Positions 1-5,867 of a stretch of DNA of 7,057 bases are shown in pieces. Within the stretch, counting starts at the first letter, position 1. Every line of letters starts with the position of its first letter. Under the pieces are notes generated by a model. That model was not told where the DNA came from and did no database searches. It was given only the letters and a program-made list of their open reading frames with translations. The translations under genes and the position numbers were made by a program. Origin of the DNA: an uncultured Eubacteriales bacterium (GTDB taxonomy: Bacteria; Bacillota; Clostridia; Christensenellales; Christensenellaceae); the NCBI GenBank assembly GCA_905193725.1, contig CAJJPW010000113.1, forward strand, positions 1 to 7,057, in the 5' to 3' direction.

Positions 1-330
<330 letters not shown>

Positions 331-337
331 TTTATAA

Positions 338-403
338 AATACAGTCATTACGAGAAGCGCTTTAGCAAAATATTGCTTTAGTGCTTCTTGGTGTACTGTT
401 ATT
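338..403 (+). other. long imperfect hairpin just after rpoC
   Basis: Eight bases after the rpoC stop, the DNA can fold into one long stem. ACAGT (341-345) pairs with ACTGT (395-399), AGAAGC (353-358) with GCTTCT (382-387), and AGCAA (364-368) with TTGCT (373-377) around an AATA loop. G-T pairs, small bulges and two T-T mismatches link the blocks. No T run follows, so it is not a classical intrinsic terminator. It could protect the 3' end of the rpoBC mRNA, be an RNA processing site, or be a small palindromic repeat. The pairing is seen directly; the role is inferred. Confidence 0.55.
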
Positions 404-457
404 GCAAAGTGATTGTGGGAACGGTGGGATATGGGAAAATTGAATAACTTAATTTTC

Positions 458-495
458 AAGAAGAGAAAAAATGTATATTTTACTCTTCTTTTTTT
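458..495 (+). terminator. intrinsic terminator of the rpoC transcript
   Basis: AAGAAGAG (458-465) pairs perfectly with CTCTTCTT (483-490). After an A-A mismatch, AAAA (467-470) pairs with TTTT (478-481) around a 7-base loop. The 3' arm runs straight into TTTTT (491-495), so the whole T tract is seven bases long. This is the usual form of a rho-independent terminator on the plus strand. It lies about 130 bases after rpoC and before the DUF3795 gene, so it probably closes the rpoBC transcript. Confidence 0.75.
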
Positions 496-566
496 GTTCC
501 AGTTTTTTTGAAAATATGGTAAAATAAAAAAATAGAGCACCTAAGAACTTCAAGAGGTACATATTC

Positions 567-899
567 ATGAAAAATTTGATTGCATATTGTGGGTTGGACT
601 GTGAAAAATGCGATGCATATCTTGCAACAATCCATGACGACCAAGCATTGCGTGAAAAAACTGCAAAATTATGGGCTCAGTTAAATCATGCCCCTATTTT
701 ACCTGAACATATTAACTGTCAAGGCTGTCGTGTAGAGGGAATGAAAACTGTATTTTGCAATAGCCTTTGTGTTGTTCGTCAGTGTGCACTAAAAAAAGGG
801 GTAGAAACATGCGGCAGCTGCCCAGACATAGAAGGATGTCAGACTATTGAAACGATTATCTCAAATAATCCAGACGCCCTGAACAATCTGAAGGGATAA
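567..899 (+). CDS. DUF3795 family cysteine-rich protein
   Basis: This is a 110-residue soluble protein with 11 cysteines: C8, C12, C15, C51, C54, C64, C68, C73, C82, C85 and C91. The opening AYCGLDCEKCDAY, the central NCQGC pair, and the CALKKGVETCGSCPD segment followed by another Cys match the DUF3795 layout (Pfam family of small Cys-rich proteins common in anaerobic Clostridia and archaea). The spacing suggests metal or Fe-S binding, but no biochemical role is established for the family. The length is normal and the gene looks intact. The start is supported by AAGAGG at 552-557, nine bases before ATG. An AT-rich stretch at about 500-540 probably holds its promoter: TTGAAA at 508-513 is a possible -35, but I see no good -10 at the right distance. 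Upstream is the rpoC terminator, so it is likely transcribed alone. Confidence 0.85.
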   Translation: MKNLIAYCGLDCEKCDAYLATIHDDQALREKTAKLWAQLNHAPILPEHINCQGCRVEGMKTVFCNSLCVVRQCALKKGVETCGSCPDIEGCQTIETIISNNPDALNNLKG

Positions 900-1098
900 T
901 CTACGCAAGTTGATAATTCCCAATTTATTGAGCCGATCAGGGGTGGAAAATTTTTATCCATACAAGAACTCCTAAAAGGCCTTCTAGAGGGCGTGGCTTG
1001 ACGCTGGGGCAGCTCGAGGTATAGCCCCTCACTAATTCTGCACTGGTTAGCTATAAAGCAAACCACTTTAAGGATATCAGCCACTATTCTCTTATTAA
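900..1098 (+). other. gene-free stretch with short open fragments, probably decayed coding sequence
   Basis: No intact gene is visible. Two protein-like fragments occur in different frames. One runs from the DUF3795 stop to TGA 999-1001 in the same frame and includes DNSQFIEPIRGGKFLSIQEL. The other, from 1025 to a TAG near 1145, includes ALVSYKANHFKDISHYSLIK. Neither has a start codon with a ribosome binding site, and I recognise neither family. Shifting fragments with ordinary residue content are what a frameshifted, decaying gene looks like, but chance open frames cannot be excluded. Confidence 0.3.
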
Positions 1099-1296
1099 GC
1101 TGATGAAATTTTCCGGCGCAACTATCTGTTATCGGTTAAACTGGTAGAAACAAAAAATCTCACTGATCTTTCAGGTCTGCGTTTGGGTGATGATAGGATT
1201 GAACTATTCAAAAAGGATGGTACTGATTTATTGAAAAATCCCAAACCCGATGAGGGGGAAAATAAGATTGCGACAGGTCGGGAGCTGTCGATATGA
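1099..1296 (+). pseudogene. probable 3' remnant of a lost gene upstream of the SUFU gene
   Basis: A 65-codon frame without a credible start runs from the codon after TAA 1096-1098 to TGA 1294-1296. It reads as ordinary soluble protein, with segments such as KLVETKNLTDLSGLRLGDD and GTDLLKNPKPDEGENKIATG, rich in charged residues and without low-complexity runs. There is no ATG near its beginning and no Shine-Dalgarno. It ends 24 bases before the SUFU gene, so it sits where an upstream partner would lie in a two-gene unit. I do not recognise the family. The best reading is the C-terminal end of a truncated gene; in polymorphic toxin loci that position is taken by the toxin, but nothing in the residues proves this. 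Confidence 0.35.
1271..1290. repeat. short GC-rich inverted repeat before the SUFU gene
   Basis: CGACAG (1271-1276) and CTGTCG (1285-1290) form a perfect 6-bp dyad with an 8-base spacer. It lies at the end of the remnant frame and 30 bases before the SUFU start. It could be a weak terminator (a TTTTT follows at 1301-1305, too far for a classical one), an operator, or chance. Confidence 0.25.
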
Positions 1297-1320
1297 CAAA
1301 TTTTTCCATTTGGAGGAAAT

Positions 1321-1986
1321 ATGTTAACGAAAGAAGAATTTTTGATTCGTATCAAAGAAGATGAAAGTTATTCACCTGGTTGGCAAGCCATTGATGATGC
1401 TTTTGAAAAGCTTTATCCCGGTCAAACCCCCGATCATTTTGGTACAAGTTTATTATCAAGGGCAATATTCGGTGGCGATGAATATTTAGACGGCTTTTCG
1501 ATTTACAGCTCGCCGAAAGGTTATAAGCATTTAGTTACCTATGGAATGACAGTTCTTTATGGAGAAGAAGATGCTTTCGGTGGCGAATGGAACGGCTGGG
1601 GCTATGAAATGACCATAAAACTGAAAGAAAAGAACACTGAAAGCTGTATGTGGGCAATTAATATGATGTCTAACCTTGCAAGATACACATACAAAACCGA
1701 GCGTTTTTTCGAGCCAAATCAGTACATTAAGGGCAACGGCACTTCTCTGCATATCGATGCCAATTCTCTAATAACGGCGCTTTTGTTGGTCAACGATACC
1801 GAAGCAGAAACCCAGATGTCCGTGTATGGGAAAACAGAATTTATTCAGCTTGTGGGAATAACTGAATCGGAAATTCAAGCGATTATCCACGACCAAAACA
1901 ACATTGCTAAGTTGATTGCGCTCATGAAAGCGGATGGAAATGAGGATTTGGTTACGGACATGAGAAGAACCCGATCATATTTATAA
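1321..1986 (+). CDS. suppressor of fused (SUFU) domain protein, possible immunity protein
   Basis: This is a 221-residue cytoplasmic protein with no signal peptide or membrane segment. It is a bacterial SUFU-domain protein. The recognisable core is SSPKGYKHLVTYGMTVLYG (about 63-81), AFGGEWNGWGYEMTIKLK (85-102), CMWAINMMSNLARYTY (109-124), the RFFEPNQYI segment (128-136) and YGKTEFIQLVGITESEI (169-185), ending with GNEDLVTDMRRTRSYL. Length and end points are normal, so it looks intact. GGAGG at 1312-1316 lies four bases before ATG. Bacterial SUFU proteins are widely predicted as immunity proteins of contact-dependent or secreted polymorphic toxins (a comparative-genomics assignment). Here no intact toxin is adjacent; only a decayed frame lies upstream. 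The domain call is confident. The immunity role is inferred, and a toxin-independent role remains possible. Confidence 0.88.
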   Translation: MLTKEEFLIRIKEDESYSPGWQAIDDAFEKLYPGQTPDHFGTSLLSRAIFGGDEYLDGFSIYSSPKGYKHLVTYGMTVLYGEEDAFGGEWNGWGYEMTIKLKEKNTESCMWAINMMSNLARYTYKTERFFEPNQYIKGNGTSLHIDANSLITALLLVNDTEAETQMSVYGKTEFIQLVGITESEIQAIIHDQNNIAKLIALMKADGNEDLVTDMRRTRSYL

Positions 1987-2013
1987 TCCTATATTTATCA
2001 ATATAAAAGAGAC

Positions 2014-2040
2014 TTGACAATTCTCCTATATCAGGGAGAA
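2014..2040 (+). promoter_or_regulatory. -35-like TTGACA with a dyad operator, MerR-like layout
   Basis: TTGACA (2014-2019) is a perfect -35 hexamer, followed at once by the inverted repeat TTCTCC (2021-2026) - 8 bases - GGAGAA (2035-2040). A dyad directly behind the -35 in an over-long spacer is the layout of promoters controlled by MerR-family activators. However, no good -10 lies 19-20 bases downstream (AAAGTA is poor), and no regulator gene is in the window. The dyad ends 19 bases before the start of the next gene. It could also simply form an RNA hairpin in that gene's leader. Confidence 0.3.
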
Positions 2041-2059
2041 AGTAACAACAGGAGACTGA

Positions 2060-2410
2060 ATGGCAAAGATAAAATCCATCGTTTCTGTTATCGGTATTTT
2101 GTTATTATTCGTAGAGACGGCATTGCTCTACTTTAGTTTGTGTAATCTGTCCGATGTCTGGCCCGCTTTTGAACACGAGGAAATGTGGGCACATGCCTTT
2201 GTTCCAAATGGAGCTTTATCCCATACAGTTAAGAACCCCGCCATATGGCAGACAGAACACAATCATCCCGCTAAAACCGTCTATGTAGTATCTTGTAAAC
2301 AGAATGGAAACAGCTGTGAGTACAGGTATAAATCCACCTTCCTCGAAAACTCCGGTCAAAAATTTCAAACAAAGACACCACTTAATCAGCTGTTAGCGAT
2401 AGCAATGTAG
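2060..2410 (+). CDS. small single-span membrane protein, unknown function
   Basis: I do not recognise this 116-residue protein. Residues 6-28 are a strongly hydrophobic segment (IVSVIGILLLFVETALLYFS) preceded by lysines. This suggests an uncleaved N-terminal anchor with the remaining roughly 88 residues outside the cell; no lipobox or clear signal-peptidase site is seen. The outer part has aromatic and His-rich patches (WPAFEHEEMWAHAF; NPAIWQTEHNHP), then a possible beta-rich section (KTVYVVSCKQNGNSCEYRYK) whose Cys79 and Cys86 could form a disulphide. The start is well supported: AGGAG at 2050-2054 lies five bases before ATG. A dyad with TTGACA stands upstream and a terminator-like hairpin about 70 bases downstream, so it may be a single-gene unit. 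The end (LLAIAM) is abrupt and could mark a truncated protein. Confidence 0.6.
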   Translation: MAKIKSIVSVIGILLLFVETALLYFSLCNLSDVWPAFEHEEMWAHAFVPNGALSHTVKNPAIWQTEHNHPAKTVYVVSCKQNGNSCEYRYKSTFLENSGQKFQTKTPLNQLLAIAM

Positions 2411-2481
2411 CGTCAAATTTTGGTACCCCTTTAGGGCTAAGTACACAGTTGTTTTTTCAGAGTCTACGCATACTATCAGTT

Positions 2482-2520
2482 CGCTGGCGGTTATATTTGT
2501 ATATGACTAGCGGGATTTTT
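2482..2520 (+). terminator. terminator-like hairpin after the small membrane protein
   Basis: CGCTGG (2482-2487) pairs with CTAGCG (2507-2512) with one G-T pair. Above a CGG bulge, TTATAT (2491-2496) pairs with ATATGA (2501-2506) around a TTGT loop. GGA and then TTTTT (2516-2520) follow. The T run and position suit an intrinsic terminator for the plus-strand gene ending at 2410; the bulge and the GGA gap make it weaker than a standard one. Confidence 0.5.
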
Positions 2521-2565
2521 AAGCATATTTTATACCTCTTAATATTCCCTTTATTCGTATATTCA

Positions 2566-2598
2566 CAAAGGAGAAGCCATTTGAATGCTTCTCCTTTG
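2566..2598. terminator. perfect 12-bp hairpin between convergent genes
   Basis: CAAAGGAGAAGC (2566-2577) and GCTTCTCCTTTG (2587-2598) are exact inverted copies around a 9-base loop. The hairpin lies 54 bases past the stop of the minus-strand activase gene and downstream of the plus-strand genes, where a shared terminator would be expected. Neither strand has a proper T run after the stem, so it may instead act as a 3'-end stabilising stem. Between it and the activase stop is a further short dyad, GATATT/AATATC (2621-2639). Confidence 0.5.
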
Positions 2599-2651
2599 CT
2601 TACAAGCTAAAAATGAGGAGGATATTTGATCAGAATATCTGCTGTTCTATA

Positions 2652-3551
2652 TTAAATCTCATGGGCATGGATCCCTAGCTTTTCCATCCATCTAAACCGC
2701 TCTTGTTTTTGTGTCGCTTCATATTCCCTAATAGGATCATAGGATTTCCCCAGACTCTCATATTTGCTCTGGCCATAACTGTGGTAGACGGACACATCTA
2801 AATCCATCACACCCCACTTTTTTAAAAACACACACATCTGCTCGATGTTTTCATACCCGTCATTCAAACCAGGGATCATAGGATATCTCACCTGTAAATT
2901 TTTTCCCCGCTGAATGGTACGAATAAAATTTTGCAGGATGATCTCATTGCTCTGGCCGGTCAGCTTTTTGTGTTCTGTGGGGTCCATATGCTTTAGATCA
3001 AATAGAATGAGATCTGCGCCATCCAAAACTCTTTCAAATGTCTTTTCGTCGCACCAGCCACAAGTATCCACCGCAATGGAAATGCCTTCCCCTTTGAGTC
3101 TTTCCATCATGCCCAGCAAGAACTCCGGCTGCATGGTTGGCTCTCCTCCCGAGAATGTGACGCCACCTCCCGAGCTTTCATAATACGCTTTATCTTTTTG
3201 GAGAATCTCCCATAAGGCATCCTCTGTGATCTCTCTGCCCGCCACGCTGAGCGCCCCGTAATTGCAAGCGCTTACGCATACCCCACAAAGAGTACAGGTC
3301 ATTCTGTCGATGTGGTAATCCTCAAGAGATAGCGAAATCCCCTGCGTAGGGCATGCCTTTGCACAGGCGCCACATTTTTTACACAACTTCTTATCGTACA
3401 TCAGTTGTGGTTTTCCGCTCATAGATTCAGGATTGTGACACCACTTGCACCGCAGGGGACATCCCTTTAGGAAGACTGTAGTGCGAATCCCAGGCCCATT
3501 GCCGATGGAAAAACGCTGAATGTCAAAAATATTGCCTTTTTTCTCCCCCAT
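2652..3551 (-). CDS. glycyl radical enzyme activating enzyme (radical SAM)
   Basis: This 299-residue cytoplasmic enzyme reductively cleaves S-adenosylmethionine and abstracts a hydrogen from the glycine of its partner GRE. The radical-SAM cluster motif is C31-x3-C35-x2-C38 in GCPLRCKWCHNPES. An inserted ferredoxin-like domain follows with two sets of four cysteines, C57/C60/C63/C67 and C86/C89/C92/C96, as in activases of dehydratase- and decarboxylase-type GREs; E. coli PflA lacks this insert. SGGEP at 134-138 is the SAM-binding motif. FDLKHMD, YPMIPGLND and a YHSYGQSKYESLG end also match the family, and the length is normal for the two-cluster type. The start ATG lies two bases after the GRE stop. 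Its only Shine-Dalgarno-like sequence (AAAGGA) lies inside the GRE end, about 13 bases away, so translation is probably coupled. It is the last gene of the operon. Confidence 0.95.
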   Translation of the reverse strand: MGEKKGNIFDIQRFSIGNGPGIRTTVFLKGCPLRCKWCHNPESMSGKPQLMYDKKLCKKCGACAKACPTQGISLSLEDYHIDRMTCTLCGVCVSACNYGALSVAGREITEDALWEILQKDKAYYESSGGGVTFSGGEPTMQPEFLLGMMERLKGEGISIAVDTCGWCDEKTFERVLDGADLILFDLKHMDPTEHKKLTGQSNEIILQNFIRTIQRGKNLQVRYPMIPGLNDGYENIEQMCVFLKKWGVMDLDVSVYHSYGQSKYESLGKSYDPIREYEATQKQERFRWMEKLGIHAHEI

Positions 3552-3553
3552 CT

Positions 3554-5791
3554 CTATAATGCCGTCCTTTGAATGATCTCATCTTGCTGCTCTGGAGATA
3601 GTGTCACAAAATATGCGCTATATCCCACCACGCGCACCAACAGGTTCTTATGCTTGTTGGGGTTTTTCTTGGCATCTTCCAGGGTCTCTCTGCTGATCAC
3701 GTTAATCTGCATGTGCATGCCTCCCTGCCGGAAAAATCCCCGAATCAGCGCCGCCAGGTTTTGATGCCCATTTTCCATCTGAAAGAGCTTGGGTTGAAAT
3801 TTCACGTTGATCCCACCACTAGGTGTAAGACGCAACGGCAGTTTTGCCACGCTGTTGAGTGCCGCAGTGGGCCCATTTTTTTCCGAGCCATACACAGGGG
3901 ATTGGCTCTCGCTGATGGGTGTGCCCGCCTTTCGTCCATCGGCACTGGCTGCACACACTTTGCCCAGTTCTCTTTGATGCCACAGGGAATAGATGCTGGG
4001 ATATAGGACCCGGCCATTGTCCATGGGAGATGCCTTTCTCACTTCCTCTACAAAAATCCCGCTCACTTTGGCAGCAATATCGTCCACTTCTTTCAAGTCG
4101 TTTCCATATTTTTGCATGTGTTCTTCCACATAGGCCCGTAGCGCCTCATCCGGCCAATCCTGCTTTAACATGTCAATGAGTGCCGTCAACGTGAGCTTTT
4201 TCTCCACAAATACCAACTGCTGGATGGCATAGAGGGAGTTCGCCAGGGTAGCCATCCCCACCAGATGGTTGTTAAAGTGGCGGGACTTGCTCCCCGCCCC
4301 ATTAAAGCTTTCCGCCTTTTGAATGCAGTTGCTCATGACCACCGATTCAAAGTTGAATTCCCGAATCATTCTCCAGTAGGCATCACTCTGCTCCACATGG
4401 TCTTTTGCCGCCTGGATTCCCTTGGCGAACTGCACCCTCAGAGCCTCATAGATATCTTCCATAGACTCGATCTCCCATGCGGGTTTTGTGATAGCGCCAA
4501 TCACTTTTTGGGTCATCATGCATACGCCGTGATTGAGAGCAAACTCCAAGTATTTTGGTCCACTGTGCCAGCTCTCTCTCAACTCATCTTCCTTGCCGGG
4601 CAAAAAGCTATTGTTACATCCATAGTATCCATAGTCAATGGCGTCTTTCTTTTCTATGCCATTTTGTAGGAGGGCTGGGATGACCACATCGTCGTTAAAA
4701 AAGCTGGGGTAACCCAGGCCACTTGCCGCTACTCTACATGCTTCCTCAAAGAATTTTGGATCTATCTTCTCGTGATATCGGACATTCACGGTAGGTTGCT
4801 TAATTTTTAGTTCATCCACTGCCTGTAAGATCATATAGGAGACGTCATTGGTACAGTCGTTCCCCTCTTGATCCACACCCGAAACCAGAATATACTGGAT
4901 GCTGTTCATGCTCAAAATTCGCTTTGGCTGGTACGCCTCCCAGCCCCTTCCTATGATCTCATTCGTCTTGATAAATAGGCACTCTAAAAGCTCCAGCGCT
5001 TGTTCTCTAGAAAGTCTTCCTGCTCTTTGATCCCTTTCCCAATAGGGATTTAGATATACATCCATCCTGCCAAAGCCGTAATCCCGTGCTCCACAAACCG
5101 TGTGCAGCACCAAATTGGTAAACCAGATGAGTTGGAGTGCTTGTCCAAAGTCCTCCACCCCGGAAATCGCTCCACTGCAATTATGGGCAATGGTCTGCAG
5201 CCTTTTTTTCTCTTGTTCTTCTTCACAACTCTGTGCCATCTTTTCTGCCAGCTCTTGGTACCGCAAAACAAAGGTCTGCATCGCCTTTACGGCTATTAGA
5301 GTGTTGTGCAAAAATTCCCGTTGTTTGGGCGTCAGCGTCTCGTCTGTTAACCGCTCTTGTACTTCCAATTCCAAACCGCAGTATCCCACTTTTAACAGCT
5401 TTTCGTAATCGGGAATCACATGCCCCCAAGAGCACAGCCATTCTGGTGCAAACCGCTGTCCCACGTCGGTAATTTCCACCATTTTCAGCGGATCAAAGGA
5501 GAATAGATCCGTCGCTCGCACATTGTTTTGCTCGCAGGCCTGTGCAAAAACTTTCTCCTGCTCTTCATCCAGTATGATCTCCTTGGAGATACCCACAATG
5601 AGCTCCTGGGGGAGGATTTCCACCGTCATGTTCTCCAGCAAATAGGCAAAGCTCTTTGCATACCGCTCTCCATAGGGTAGTTCCCCAAATTTCTCTTTCG
5701 CCTCCATAAGCAGTGTCATTCTCTCATAGAACACGCCAAGGTCGTTTTCTGCTTCTAATTTTTCCTTTAATATCTCTACTCTTGAAGTCAT
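3554..5791 (-). CDS. glycyl radical enzyme of unknown reaction (PFL/dehydratase superfamily)
   Basis: From the chosen start this is a 745-residue cytoplasmic enzyme. The C-terminal radical loop LVRVVGYSAYF carries the radical glycine, Gly723 (codon 3623-3625), and the thiyl-forming cysteine is Cys392 (codon 4616-4618). Other family marks are ELIVG and GHVIPDYEKLL near the N-terminus, YGFGRMDVYLNPYW, GYPSFFNDDVV, and AASADGRKAGTPISESQSPV followed by NGPTAALNSV. The Cys sits in YGYYGCNNSFLPG. The family expectation is Cys-Cys for pyruvate formate-lyase and Cys-x-Glu for glycerol and propanediol dehydratase, choline lyase, hydroxyproline dehydratase and 4-hydroxyphenylacetate decarboxylase. This protein has neither, so I assign no substrate. 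It is somewhat short for the dehydratase-like branch, which usually exceeds 780 residues. An upstream ATG at 5827 is rejected: it has no ribosome binding site and abuts a terminator hairpin. The neighbours, a sugar-type ABC importer and a two-cluster activase, suggest an imported small polar substrate. Confidence 0.93.
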   Translation of the reverse strand: MTSRVEILKEKLEAENDLGVFYERMTLLMEAKEKFGELPYGERYAKSFAYLLENMTVEILPQELIVGISKEIILDEEQEKVFAQACEQNNVRATDLFSFDPLKMVEITDVGQRFAPEWLCSWGHVIPDYEKLLKVGYCGLELEVQERLTDETLTPKQREFLHNTLIAVKAMQTFVLRYQELAEKMAQSCEEEQEKKRLQTIAHNCSGAISGVEDFGQALQLIWFTNLVLHTVCGARDYGFGRMDVYLNPYWERDQRAGRLSREQALELLECLFIKTNEIIGRGWEAYQPKRILSMNSIQYILVSGVDQEGNDCTNDVSYMILQAVDELKIKQPTVNVRYHEKIDPKFFEEACRVAASGLGYPSFFNDDVVIPALLQNGIEKKDAIDYGYYGCNNSFLPGKEDELRESWHSGPKYLEFALNHGVCMMTQKVIGAITKPAWEIESMEDIYEALRVQFAKGIQAAKDHVEQSDAYWRMIREFNFESVVMSNCIQKAESFNGAGSKSRHFNNHLVGMATLANSLYAIQQLVFVEKKLTLTALIDMLKQDWPDEALRAYVEEHMQKYGNDLKEVDDIAAKVSGIFVEEVRKASPMDNGRVLYPSIYSLWHQRELGKVCAASADGRKAGTPISESQSPVYGSEKNGPTAALNSVAKLPLRLTPSGGINVKFQPKLFQMENGHQNLAALIRGFFRQGGMHMQINVISRETLEDAKKNPNKHKNLLVRVVGYSAYFVTLSPEQQDEIIQRTAL

Positions 5792-5797
5792 CGCTTT

Positions 5798-5802
5798 CCT
5801 CC
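5798..5802 (-). promoter_or_regulatory. ribosome binding site that fixes the GRE start
   Basis: On the minus strand GGTGGAGGAAAGCG precedes ATG 5791-5789, so GGAGG lies six bases from the start. The alternative ATG 36 bases upstream (5827) is preceded only by the 3' arm of a hairpin and TTTTAAAAT. The extra 12 residues it would add (MRERQNWRWRKA) are simply the translated leader. Confidence 0.8.
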
Positions 5803-5830
5803 ACCGCCAATTCTGTCTTTCACGCATATT

Positions 5831-5860
5831 TTAAAAGGGCTGAATGTCTCAGCCCTTTCG
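5831..5860 (-). terminator. hairpin between binding-protein gene and GRE gene, probable leaky terminator
   Basis: Read on the minus strand, AAAGGGCTGA (5858-5849) pairs exactly with TCAGCCCTTT (5843-5834) around a 5-base loop and continues into TTTTAAAAT. It starts nine bases after the binding-protein stop. The T run is short, so partial read-through is expected. In transporter operons such stems often raise the level of binding-protein mRNA relative to downstream genes, and the same may hold here. No separate promoter for the GRE is evident in the 43 bases left before its start. Confidence 0.7.
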
Positions 5861-5867
5861 ATTTTCC

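Noticed and set aside
839..1084. Minus-strand frame across the DUF3795 end and the gap
   Set aside because: It overlaps a clear plus-strand gene, has no ribosome binding site and shows no recognisable domain.
2421..2456. GTAC-CCCTTTAGGG-GTAC dyad followed by TTTTTT as another terminator
   Set aside because: The stem is short and interrupted, and the T run begins too far behind it to act as a standard intrinsic terminator.
2370..2610. Open plus-strand frame of about 80 codons after the small membrane protein
   Set aside because: It lacks a start with a ribosome binding site, contains the 2482-2520 terminator-like hairpin, and its residues (L, Y, F and I rich) are what AT-rich DNA gives by chance.
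3573..5472. Several plus-strand and minus-strand frames inside the GRE gene
   Set aside because: They are antisense or shifted shadows of a strongly conserved GRE coding sequence, with residue content rich in C, S, P and H typical of such shadows.
5792..5827. Longer GRE start at 5827, adding 12 residues
   Set aside because: No ribosome binding site precedes it and it abuts a terminator-like stem, while GGAGG lies six bases before the ATG at 5791.
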